Part shown: positions 47,415 through 58,779 of the stretch, piece by piece
Position numbering within the stretch: the stretch's first letter is position 1
Layout: each line of letters starts with the position of its first letter
NCBI GenBank assembly: GCA_007258455.2
Contig: VDFB02000001.1
Location: 11,388,754 to 11,452,753, forward strand
Source of the DNA: Sequoia sempervirens
Lineage: Eukaryota; Streptophyta; Pinopsida; Cupressales; Cupressaceae
Length of the DNA stretch: 64,000 nt
Direction: 5' to 3'
Notes under the pieces: generated by a model
Told to the model about the DNA's origin: nothing
Seen by the model: the letters and a program-made list of their open reading frames with translations, nothing else
The model's database searches: none
Position numbers and translations under genes: made by a program

Positions 47415-47631
47415 TGTCAATGGGCCCTTGGTCTACTGGTGAAGTTGAAAGATTCAGAATGAGCCCACCAGGGATCAAGTCTTGCTGAGTGCAAAGCCCC
47501 GACACCCAAAAGAAGGGATGAGGCTGGGATCGTGCCCCAGGCGGATTGTGGTGGAGTGGATACCCCTCAGTCCTTGGCGCTAAGCTCAAGGGGACCCCCT
47601 CAAGGGTATCTCCAACAAAAAAAAAATCAAA
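47415..47631 (+). mobile_element. tRNA-derived SINE
   Basis: About 217 bp ending in a run of A. Near its 5' end TTGGTCTACTGGTGA resembles a pol III box A (47428-47442). GGATCAAGTCTTG at 47472-47484 resembles a box B whose CpG (TTCGA) has decayed. The flanks share TCAAATTAA (47406-47414 and 47632-47640), a plausible TSD, although the 3' flank is itself repetitive (CAAATCAAATTAAATTAAATT). The 68-codon minus-strand ORF here is a by-product. Confidence 0.7.
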
Positions 47632-47644
47632 TCAAATTAAATTA

Positions 47645-48295
47645 AATTGTGAATAATGAAGAATTTTGTGGCATCATCAATATAGTGGTTGAGCTCTTGA
47701 TATAGTTGGTCACTATGTAAGATCTAAGCCACCATTTCAATGGATTTTGTGAGGTTTCTACATTTTCAACACATAAATTAATGACATCCATCTCCTACTA
47801 ATTTTTTTGTAGGTTATCAATGAACAAAATAAAGAATTGTAAATATTGGTTCATTAGTCATTGAAATGGTTAGTCATTTATTATTTTTCACATGATTGCA
47901 ACATCAAACAAGATCCAAGTTTTTAATCCTTATACCCAATTTCCCTTTGAGCAAATCACTTTGTAAATCATGAAGAGGTAGTTAGTGTGTAGAAAATATT
48001 TATAATTGAATGTCTCATTGGCCATTTATAGACCTTTAGGGAAACTTATAACCAATGAAAAGTGGTAGGTTTTTCTTATTTTAGGGTTTTCTCTCACCAC
48101 ATTTGTTGGCATGGTTGTAATTAAGATTCAATAAGCGTTGCAAAACTTTAATACATTGAAAATTTTGTGTAATTCCCATTTCCTAATTGTGTATGGGCTT
48201 GATTTTGGAGAGGGATTATTAAGCATGTTTAGTTGTTAAATATTGTACCTATTTTGTTATTTCTATGTTTTTGATAAGATAAGCAACATTTTTCA
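47645..48295. other. no gene identified
   Basis: AT-rich sequence without open frames or repeats I can name. Confidence 0.4.
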
Positions 48296-49045
48296 GGGTG
48301 TTGTACCCTTTACACGGAAAGCCCAAGGGGCCAAAAATAAGCTAGTTCAAACTAGGAATGAACTAGTAAAAGAGGACAAATCGCACACAGAAACGGCTGA
48401 TAGACAGTTGTCGAACCACATACGAGGACTAGACAACCCCAGAATTTGAGGGAACTAATCTGACTCCCTTAACCCTAGGCCACAAAGATGCAATAGATCG
48501 AGGGAGTCCCTTCTTCTTTCTTAGCACAATAGACCGAGAAGACTCAGTATCCAAGTCCACCGAGTGAGGCGAGAGAAGTGGATCCATAGTAGCCACCATG
48601 GCCAATGAGCCACCACTCAGCGAGGGAGTCGGCAGTGTAGGGGAGGAGACATGATCGATCGATGGACCAACAAAGGAATTCAACAATGTTCGAGCGAGCT
48701 TAGAAACAACAACATCAGCAGATCGAGCCAACAATGGCTCCATAGAAGGGATAACCGAAAGAGGAGCAGACACAAGTTCCTGAGAACACTCAATAGGATC
48801 GTCCTCCACAGCAGAAACTTCCAAGGAGGAGAACCCACCGTGAGATGATTTGAGAGAGCATCCTTCCACCAAGTAGTAGTTCCCTTGTGGTGGGCATGTG
48901 GGAAACCAGAGGCCAAATGACCCACAGAGAAGCATCTCCTACACCACAAGGGGAGACCCTCATAGTCCAAGACCTGCTTCCAAGGTTTGTCCTCCACCAA
49001 TAAGACTACATCACCATGGAGAGGTTTGGAAGGATGTTATTTCTT
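48296..49045 (-). pseudogene. LINE ORF1 fragment, antisense
   Basis: On the minus strand from about 49040, DKPWKQVLDYEGLPLWCRRC and FSVGHLASGFPH match the zinc-knuckle region of plant L1 ORF1 (LDYExLPxxCxxCxxxGHxxxxC). The last Cys is replaced by Phe. After a frame change near 48935, a 168-codon Ser/Pro/Leu-rich tail follows to 48429. No endonuclease or RT is present and no poly-A or TSD is evident, so this is an isolated fragment. Confidence 0.75.
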
Positions 49046-49984
49046 ATGGTTTACTATAATTGCATCCCAATACAAGGTATTAATCCAAGAAATAATGATC
49101 CTCCATGTATTTAAAAATGAAAAATATCTTTAACCAATAGTTTAGGAGTACAAAGTTATTTTATATTCATTTCATGATTCAATACTATACCCAAGAAAAA
49201 TATCTAATGGAAGCCATACTCGTTTTTCATCATAGAGAATCATGCCCTACATATCTTCATTAACTTAATAAAGTTTGTGTGTGTATTAGGTTATCCCTTG
49301 CTCTAGTGACAACCTTTGGGATCAGGCATACATGAAATACTACTACAGTTAGTCTATTTGTGTACCTTTTAATTGTGATTAATCATTTTTAGGATATCTC
49401 TAAGAATACCCTCCTAGGTCTAGTTTAGCCCAAAGTGAAAGAGAGATTATCCACTCTTAGGAATTGTTTTGTTATCAATATATTTTATTGATTATTTCAT
49501 CAATCCACCCTTAAGAACACATTTTTCTATCCATAGAAAGCGAGTGATTCCTCTAGAAGTATGAGCTACAATTTTGAGAGCCAATAAAATGATATCATTG
49601 TTGGAAATGAATTTATTGTTGCTAGGTAAGAGGTGATTAGAAGGAATCTTCAATACCTTAGAAAATTAGTATTTTTGTGGTTGTACATTTAGATATGTTG
49701 ATAGACCATCAACTCATACCAACAAAATGGTGTAATTGCCAAGGATGTAATTTGTTTCTCACATTTTGAAGACCTTGTAACAAAATCATTGATAAGGGAA
49801 AGTTTATCTCTTCCAAGGGGAAGAATGACAACTTTTTCCTAAATATAAATTCAAAACCACCAAGTAGATCAAAATAAGTGAAATGGAAATAAGAGATCAT
49901 TCTTCTAAAGATGTGACAACATAAGTAGCAAGGAAATATGCTACACAAAAAGTTAGAAATAAATGTATGTCTATTAGACATCTT
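49046..49984. other. no gene identified
   Basis: AT-rich. The ORF at 49981-49709 (minus) overlaps the antisense of the gag remnant region and has no motif. Confidence 0.35.
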
Positions 49985-50905
49985 CCTTAAAATAATGAAG
50001 TAGATACTTTAGGTAAAGATATCATGCTAGAGTTGAAAGACCAATTTTCATATACATCATATAACTTCAGTGATCAAATGATAAGAAACAATCGGAGTAG
50101 GAATGAATATTATATGCCTAGAAATGAGATATAGGTGAGTGGAGGAAATAAAAATATCTCTACTATTGTGAATGTCCAAAATGTAACCTTACTCGATCCT
50201 CCACATGTAAGGATGATAGGAGTGAACTTGCATCCAAATTCCTCCACATCCTTCCACATAATTGATCATCATCAAGGCCTCATGTTTATGATGTTGATAC
50301 AACTATCTAATATAAAAATGAGAATAGAGAAAATTTCTTGATGAGAGGATAGATTTGATAGACCGTCTCAAGAATATGTAGCAAGAGATCCAAGTCCATA
50401 TTGAGCTACAAAGAGAAAAAATTTCACAAAACACCCAATAGTTATATCAAAACTGGAGTGCTCAAAATGTCCAACAATCAAATCAAAATCATGTCCCACA
50501 TTTTTGTGATTAATAGTTACCAAATTAGTAGTATAATTATTGGTTAAAAAATGGAAAAATTGTGAGACCTCAATTAAGAAGGAATGCTCACTTATTCCCT
50601 CCAACTAGATAACATTTAGGAGATAAAATTACAAGCAATTATATTTCTTTGGTATATCCAGCTTTTCAAATACTATTCCAAATGAAACAAGAAGAAAGAT
50701 ACCAAGATTCCAAGGTAATAATGTAGTTATAGCAGAAGATAATTTGAGATGATTTATTAATGTCATAGATGAGGATGAGATTTCAAGGATAAAAATGTGA
50801 TGATGAATTTTTTTGCACAATCCTTGGAGGAAAGTGCAAAAGATTGGTATAGAAGCCTCCCAAATAGTAACATTAACATATGGGAGTTCGTAAGAGTTTT
50901 TAGTG
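49985..50905 (+). pseudogene. Ty3/gypsy gag remnant
   Basis: The best-preserved part is 50795-50905: MMNFFAQSLEESAKDWYRSL then PNSNINIWEFVRVF. This is the FxxSLxxxAxxWYxxLPxxSIxxWxxLxxxF block of gypsy gag. Upstream pieces (ELKDQFSYTSYNFSDQM, HIIDHHQG) are broken by many stops. The match ends abruptly at about 50903, where TGTAACATCCTACACC begins. That could be the edge of an inserted LTR. Confidence 0.55.
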
Positions 50906-53900
50906 TAACATCCTACACCTTCTTACACTTGGAGTTAAACCATAAATTATAAAACATAGGTGAAAAGAGATACCAAATTTTTCTTTCAATATGGAACATG
51001 CTTCTACATAATTGTTACCATAAAGATATAACAAAACATTTATACGCTCTTTTCTAACTAAAAATAATTAACATCTACACTTTTTACATTTCAATTCATT
51101 GATTACAATTTAGTAAACTAAAAACAAATACTAAAAAAGAGTTAGGTCAGAGATCCTTATTTGGATTCTTTCTGTCTTCCAGGACTCGGCATGTCATTTG
51201 CAAGAGGGAGAGCATCACCTGAGTGCTTTACCTCCAACCATGGAATTAAGTGGTTCCCTGCACACCTTCCTAATTGGAAGGGGCCCTCCCTTGAACGAAG
51301 GGTCTAGTCGATAACCCTCTTAATTATGCCATCTAAGCTCTGGTGTTGTGCTCTACTTAACTAATATCATCGCACAACTATGGATACCTTCCAACTATGT
51401 ACGACATCTTTGACTAGACAAGTATTTGGGTCACAGTGAACCAACAAGTGCATGCAGAGACAACTACACTCACTATGGCCATAGTATTTGTATTATAAAT
51501 ACAATCGCTTCTAAGAGCGAAGTTGTATATTCACCCACCCTACTCGACTTGGAATACCTTTCTTGACTTAAGGTATACTGGAACTACTGTTCCACCCAAT
51601 GAATAAATATAAATAACTTATAATACGACAAAACTTGTCTTACTAAACATGACTCAATTGATTCAATAGGGTGTCCGACCATTCTCGAACCCTCGCATTA
51701 CTTTGCACATAACCAATGGGTCTCGGTAACTACCACTGGTTCATAGCAGGTTGTTTACTAAGTCTATAACAACCAGTCTAAATTACTTTTATGACCTTGG
51801 CTACCCTTGTTACATTCTCGTAACTTCTTGGGACTTGGCAACTACCACTTATTCTAGTCCTTTAGTATTAACCAAGAGAATGTTTGATCTCCTACTCTAT
51901 GCACATATAGTTATTATTGATAACTTACAACCACCGACTGGTTTCACATAGCAAAAAATTGAAAGTATCAAAAAATTATTCAATCATGTATAACAAAATA
52001 TTTACCTTAAGGAGAAGATTCCTTCTTAATACAGAGTCCTTCCTAATAAAGTGAAGATTCACTAGGTGAATAACTTATTTAGGTTGTTGGTTATTTCTAA
52101 CTCGAACAATCGAGTTACTTCCACTTAACTACCTGGGTCTCGGCTATTACCACTTGCTTGAGTGTTAACCCTAACCCTAAAGAGCAACTACTCACATGGT
52201 ATATTATTTATCCAAATCTTGCCATGAAATGATATTTTCTTGACCTTCTTGGTAATACATAGTATGAATATTACATAGGCAAAGTTTACACAGTAAAGGT
52301 TAGGTCCTTGGTAAGAATACAACTTCTTTTAGATTTTAGTCCTTCATACAATTCAGTGAAATCTTGATAACTATGAATAACAAAATTGTAGGCCAACTGG
52401 CCCCCTCTTGCAATAAATTTCCATATCAAAGTGCTTATTCACCAAGTTTTGTATTAGGTCTGATTTAGTTAAAATACCTCGGGCAATGAATCTTTTGTTA
52501 CATATTTGTAACATCTAGGATTTAGGCTACTGCCTCTAATTCAAGCCCTAGAAAGGTTTCACTTTCTCACCTATTCTTAAATTTCTTAGCAATACCGATG
52601 GCATTATGCTATCATCATGACATACAAATGGTCATAAAGGATATTCCAATGTTACGTCACACAAGTTTAGTCGCAGTAATATTTAATCTAGTAGGGAGTT
52701 ACTCCCTCTTACTCAAGTCTTCAAATTGCAAATCTCATAAAAATATTAAGGTTTCATGATATACATATACTATCATCTAGGTGTTCATCTAACCTTCTTG
52801 ATCATATTGTAGTGTAAAGGAGTCATAAACAAACCCCCTTGCTGAGGAGTCTATCCCTTTAATGATCTTTCCTCAATCTCAGGGCTTAGTCTTCCTTGAA
52901 TCTTAAAGGGGTCTATCTTAAAAAGCTTTCAATTAAATATAACTCTCTTTCGACAAGAAGTCGTGAATAAGAATACAAGGTTTAACTATATAATGATTCG
53001 GTTGAGCATTTTAATGAATTTACTATGCTCTTCTGCCAACTCATAAGTTTGTGGCCAACTAATCTTTGAACTGAATATCCAACAAGGAAACTAAGGATCA
53101 TCTTTCACTCAAAGAATGTTTCTATAATGCAATTATATTTTCAATTATTTGCATACCACTGTAGCTTACCTACTGAGAGAGCCAAGAGACAATTTATTTC
53201 AAAAAGAAATGAAGAAAGACTCTAAGTTTATAATGACGAGTTTCAACTTTTACTCAACTATCTCTAGCAAAAGGAAGAGAGATAAAAAAAATGACCTATT
53301 TAAATCTTCAACTGCACTTCCAGGAACAGCCTGCAATAATATCGTGCACATAAAATAGCATGGAATCATGTATATAAATTGATATATAAAAAGATTCTTG
53401 CCATCTTCGTGGCTCTCCTTACGTGGTCTAATAAGGCTGAAGATGAAATCATTTGAAGTAATGTGCTCCTCATATGTAGAGTTGAGCTAACCACAAATTA
53501 TAGCTTGATCAACCAAAAAGCATTAACAAACCACTTACATACTTTTATCAAATGATAAATCTTGTAACCTATTATATGGTGGCGAAACATAGAGTGGGGT
53601 CTAAAACATTCTATGCCATTATATTGGTATTAACCACCTTTTCACCATTTGACACCGCACAATAATTTATCCATTAACACTTATTTAAAAACATGCTATT
53701 ACTAGAAATCACATCTTAATGTGCAATGGGTACACTGAAGAAGTGTGGAAGGTCAATTAGGATAAATTTTGGTCTATTTTTTGCATATATTTAGGTAGTA
53801 CATGAGGTCAATTGATAGGCCATTTAGCAAATAATGTTGTTTGTGCAACAAAGGTCTCAATAGAGAAGTGATAGCTTTAAGTAAATTATGCATCCACTTA

Positions 53901-53986
53901 CAGGGATCCAAACATGATTGAAATAAAACCTCTAAACCAAGAAGATAATCAGGCTTCATTACCAATAGGCTCATGTTATGTTTGCA
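50906..53986. other. no gene; possible LTR or satellite-like sequence
   Basis: It starts TGTAACATCCTACACC. A TATTATAAATAC box is at about 51491. The phrase TGGGTCTCGG.AACTACCACT and variants recur at about 51717, 51829 and 52135, suggesting an old internally repetitive element. I found no matching second boundary, so I do not call an LTR. No coding region. Confidence 0.35.
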
Positions 53987-54795
53987 ATAAGGAGAGAGGG
54001 AGAGAGAGGGGGGAAAAGGGATAGAAAGAGGGAGAGATAGAAGGGGAAGAAAGAGAGAGAGGGATAAGGAGATAGAGATAGAGATGGAGATAGAGAAGGA
54101 GGAGAGGGATATGGAGAGGAGAGGAGAGGGGGAGATAAGGAAAGAGAGGAGAGAGGGATAGATAGAGATAGAAGAGATAAATATATAGAGAGGGATAGAG
54201 AGGGAGATATATGGATGGATAGAGAGGGGGAGACATGTATAGAGATAAAGGGGGAAGAGAGGAAAATAGAGGTAGAGATGAGGATAGAGCGCAATAGGAT
54301 GAGGGACAAAAATAGATAGAGAGATATAGGTAGAGGGAGAGATAAATACATAAAGAGATAGGGGGATAGAGAGATATAGATTGTAGATAAAGTGATAAAG
54401 AGAGATATAAGGAGATATGGAGAGGGGAGGAGAGGGAGAGCGAGACAAAGAGAGACAAATAGAGAGAATTAGAGATAAGTAAATAGAGATGGAGAGAGGG
54501 AGAGAGAGAGAAGATGGGGGGAGAGGGAGAGATAACTCAAAATATATGGAGGGAGAGGGAGAGACATAGAAAGGGGGTGATATAGAGAGGTAAAGGGGGA
54601 TAGTAAATGAGATAGAGAGATAGTGATAGAGATAGAGAAAGATATGGATAGAAAGAGATAGAGAGAGGAGTGAGAGGGAGATAAAGAGAGAAATAAAGAG
54701 AGATATAGAGTAGGAGAGATGGAGGGAGAAATGGAGTGAATGAGAGAGAGAGGGGGGAGAGGGAGAGATAGATCAATAGATAGAGGATAGATAGG
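53987..54795 (+). repeat. polypurine GA-rich tract, about 0.8 kb
   Basis: The plus strand is nearly all purine plus scattered T: GAGAGAGGG, GGGATAGAGAG and GATAGAGATAGA variants, briefly interrupted at about 54533-54545. The long minus-strand ORFs here (Ser/Leu/Pro/Tyr-rich) are by-products of the lack of stops in such sequence. Confidence 0.95.
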
Positions 54796-56490
54796 TTACA
54801 TTTAGTGTAAGATTTGAGCCTGAAACAAGTTTCACGCCTATAAACCACTATTGATTCATCGGAAAACAAGTTTTAGTTGTCATTTAATGGTAAACCAACT
54901 GTAGTTTAATGGTAAAATCCTCTAAAATATCAAGTAAAAACCTCCAAAATCTCACTTATCACATAAAAGCCAGATAAATATTGAATTGACAACTAGATGG
55001 GAACATTCTATTTCCATTTGTAGTATTTTTTGTCAATTTGATGGCAACTTTCTTTTTTCATTTGCATTGGTTTATGTTTTAAATCTGTACACAAATATTT
55101 CATAATCTAGATTTGTCTAAATTTATTTCATTCCATTATTTAGCACCTATTATTAATCTTTTACTCTAGCCACATGCAACTAGAATTTGCAGTGCATCCA
55201 TGTACAAACACATACTCTCTAACATATTAACATACATATATCAACATAATCCTCGAACATCCTTTAGGTGCAAGTGCTAGTATCTATACCTCTCTCTATA
55301 TAGAATTGTCTCTCCCTATATCTCTCTTCCTTTTTTCCTAATCTCTCCAAAGATCAATTAAACTATTATATTTTTTATATATTAATTTAATTTGTTATAA
55401 TATAAAAATATACTAATTATTAATTATAATAATTTCATATTTATATTTAATAATTTTTATTGTAGAAAATAATATTATTATTATATAATAATAAATATAA
55501 TTATATTATATATAATTTAATATGTATTATATAAAATATATTAATTTTTTGTATTATATAAAAATATAATAATTAGTAATTATTAATTATAATAAGTTTA
55601 TATATGTATTTAATGGTTTTGTTAAGAATATAATGTTTAATAATAAGTAGGATAATTATATTATTTAAATTTTATTTTTTATTATATTAAATATACATTA
55701 TATATTAATTATGCTCATATATGGTTAACTACATAGGGTAAAGGATGATGTAATGTTAAAACCTAAATGTGCTCATTATTAGGATCTTGGTCGTAATTTT
55801 TTTCATTTTAATAAACATACTTTAAAACCCTCGTCGAAACCTTATTTTTAGGCTGCAACTTGCCAAATTGGAGAAGTGAAAGTTCAATACTAGTAAGAAG
55901 AGTTTGGAGGAGCCGAAACCAATACTAGTGGGAAAGTAGCTAAAAAACAAAGAAAAATAGCCAAAAAATGATGAACGGCCTAGATTTGTTTAATCATCTT
56001 GCATTGATGCAAACACATTTTAAACCATTTCATTCATAAAACATAACTGACAATGACGAACAATTAGATATGCTTTCATAGTCCTCATTTGTTATCCAAT
56101 ACTACATGTCATTGATGTTGAAGATACACTGGACAAACTTCATAGAGAGAACGCCTTCGGCGTAATTAGTTAGTGAATATTAATAACCTTCACATTTATT
56201 ATGCAACGTACATGCATATATGTCTAGGAATGTGTTTCCTAGTTTGCACTAGTATTTTTATATGCGTATACTTATACAAATATATATATACAGGCTATTG
56301 TGTAATTAAAAAAAGTGTGTACACATATATCGTTGAAGCAAACAAATACATATACTGATATATATATATATAAAGCATATATTCACATATTATATGCAGA
56401 CATAAAGATAGCAATTGTTATGCCTTGCATAACCACCCCAATCCCCCTTTTTTCTGTTCTGTTTCCTTTGGCCTTTTGTTTTCTTCCTTA
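54796..56490. other. AT-rich, no gene
   Basis: Extremely AT-rich at about 55360-55720 (TATAAT/TTATTA runs). A TATATA stretch lies at 56280 and again at 56355. No coding sequence. Confidence 0.5.
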
Positions 56491-56499
56491 GGCATTTTT

Positions 56500-57420
56500 T
56501 GTTTTGTTCTGGTGAACGCGGAACGCGGACCGAAACCGAACTCTGGAACTCTTCTAGATACCAGATTCTGGTTCCATTCCGGTTCCGGTTCTGCTGTTTT
56601 CCTTTGTTTTGTTTGTTTGTCGTTTTTTGTTTTGGCGGGCGCAAGACACGGAATGAAACTGAACTTCAGAACTTTTTCTAAGTTCCAGTTCTGTTTCCCC
56701 TTTCGGTTCCGGTGCCGCCGGTTTTCTTTCTTCCTCTTTGTTTGTTGTTTTGGCAGAAGTGGGACACATACCGAAACCGAACTCTGGAACTTTTCTGAAG
56801 TTCCAGGTCCGGGTTTCGATCCGGTCTCGGTTCCGCCGAACTCGTTTGTTTTTCCTTTTGTTTCGATTGTTTGGTCATGGGGTGTTTTATTCCCTTTCCT
56901 TTTCCCTTTTCGTCATTTTTTTCGTTGTTTCTTTCTTTGTTGTCGGAGGCAGAGCCAAGATGGAAACTGAACCTGGAATTTCGAGAAAGTTCAGGATCAG
57001 GTTTTTTTTCCGCTTCTGCCTCTGTTGCGGTTCACCCAGGATCAATTTTTGCTCCGATCTTGTTTGTGTTTGTTTCTATGTTTTGATCCTTGTGTTTGGT
57101 CTCTTTTGCTGGGCCGAGTTCGAGAAGGATTTGGGATATGAAATTTTTACCAAATTCAATTTCCTCATCTTGTTCTGACTCCGCCCCCACCCTGCTATGG
57201 TCCCCCGTTACTTTGCTTTTTGTGGACGCGGAGCCAGAATGTGGGCTGAACTTGGAAATGTTGGTTATTTCCATGTTTTGTTCCCGTTCTGACTCTGGTC
57301 CCGGTTCTAGTTTCATTTTTGGCTCCGCCCCCGCCGGTATTAAAGGTAAGTGTTGTTCCTAGTTCTGATTTGGTCCCGCCTCCGCCGGAGTCGAGTTTTT
57401 GCTAAATTCAAGAAATGGAA
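56500..57420 (+). repeat. degenerate tandem repeat with GGTTCCGG motifs
   Basis: A block CGAAACCGAACTCTGGAAC or close variant recurs at about 56531, 56654, 56772, 56962 and 57243. Each is followed by an AAGTTCCAG stretch, GGTTCCGGTTCCG-type sequence and a T/G-rich run (TTTGTTTGTTGTTTTGG). Spacing varies from about 118 to 280 bases. Overlapping open frames in several phases are artefacts of the repeat. It lies upstream of the gypsy LTR promoter and could be part of the U3 or an unrelated minisatellite. Confidence 0.75.
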
Positions 57421-57501
57421 AGGTATGAAAGGTAAAAAAAAGAATGATATTTTCTATGCTTTTAGAGGATTGATAAGAGCATTATTTTGCAGGGCTAAGC
57501 A

Positions 57502-58715
57502 TGTCAGGAACGTCGGATGCTGCTTCTCAAAGGGGGTCAACTTGCAAAAGATCTAAATAGAGGGGAAGAACCAATGAGTCTTAATGACAAATGGGACGTC
57601 TACTGGAAAAAGTAGATCGATATTAATGACAATGCTTCAGAACATTCAAAGCAACTCTACAAAGGAGTCTCGAGGTTAGGGATGAGGGCTGCGAGTTAAT
57701 GATGGTGGTTGTAAATGATCTGGAGAGCATGCCTGAGGAAGATCTTCAGTCAACATAGACAGAGTACACGTATTTATTGCCCGTTTTGACTTTGTTCCAA
57801 ACTCTTCTAGGGCTGACATTTTCTGTAACAAACTTATTTTGTAAACCCTAAAATGGGGCCGACACATTTTTGACGCACGTGTATAAATATGGCGTTTTTG
57901 CCTCTTTGCAAAAAAAGGAGGATCAAGATTTTTTTCTTCTTTATCTTCTTCCTTTTAGTTATTATTATTAGACAAGTTAGGGTTAAGAAAGGTTAGCAAG
58001 CTAGGGTTTTGCAGGAAGTTAGATGTTTTTAGTTCAACAGGAAAAGGAGGTGATGTATCTTCCAGATTTTCTTAGTATAGATGGAGATAATTCGAAGACA
58101 TGGGTTTTCTGTACACTGGTGATCTTACCAGATTTGTAAATGTTGTTTATCTGTTTCACCAATAGTAGAAGCAGCCAGATTTAAATCTACTTCATATTGT
58201 GCTCCAGAATGGTATTTATCTTGGGTTAATTATTTGATTTGGAAATCTTTTAAGGAATGAAATTTTATCTTATGTTTTGTTTAAATGATGATTTGCAATC
58301 TACTATTAAAGTTTGCACTGTGAATGAATGAAACTTTTTATTAATTACAAGTTAACTTTATTCTGTAGTTTCAGTTTAGAAACTCCTTGGAAGGTAACAA
58401 GTCTGATTAGTTGGATGAATCAACATTCTCTTCAGTTTAAAAGCTTTAATCTACCTTTTTCTGTTTCTTTAAAACCACCAGTTAAAGTAGGTTTAAATAT
58501 ATGTTTGATCTTATAACAATCCAGAAGCTCAGAACCAGCAGGCCTCTTGAACATTACAACCATATTGAACACTTCGTGAAACAACAACATTGTGAACCAA
58601 CGTCAAAGACCTTGGGAGGTGATCAGTTTGATTGTTGATTGTATTTTTCAGGAGAGGTGAGATATTTCACTTTTATCTTACTTACATGTTGTGAGTCAAC
58701 TTGGCACCATCAACA
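57502..58715 (+). repeat. 5' LTR region of right-hand gypsy element
   Basis: The right end is placed at CAACA (58715), just before the primer-binding site. A TATAAATA box lies at 57882-57889. The left end is uncertain: TGTCAGGAAC at 57502 is one possible TG start, but the LTR may extend further left into the GGTTCC repeats. The 3' LTR is outside the window. Confidence 0.5.
57882..57889 (+). promoter_or_regulatory. gypsy LTR TATA box
   Basis: TATAAATA in CGCACGTGTATAAATATGG, with a CACGTG E-box-like hexamer directly upstream. Transcription would begin around 57915. Confidence 0.55.
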
Positions 58716-58719
58716 GATC

Positions 58720-58735
58720 TGGTGCTAGGAGGGCT
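58720..58735 (+). promoter_or_regulatory. putative primer-binding site of gypsy element
   Basis: TGGTGCTAGGAGGGC lies a few bases after the LTR end. It starts with TGG as tRNA-primed sites do. The tRNA is not assignable by eye. Confidence 0.5.
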
Positions 58736-58779
58736 ACAAGAGCAAACTGGATAATATTGGGTTTTTCTCACCAAAAAGG

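Noticed and set aside
52160..52180. AACCCTAACCCTAAA as an interstitial telomere repeat
   Set aside because: Only two units, expected by chance in 64 kb.
53774..54869. Long minus-strand ORFs rich in Ser, Leu, Pro and Tyr
   Set aside because: They arise because a GA-rich strand has few stops in its complement. They have no domain and overlap in several frames.
54885..54925. GTAGTTTAATGGTAAAATCC as a tRNA 5' half
   Set aside because: No acceptor-stem partner, anticodon arm or T arm could be folded downstream.
56390..57362. Several overlapping ORFs of 60-181 codons on both strands
   Set aside because: They follow the degenerate GGTTCC repeat units and are open in many phases at once.
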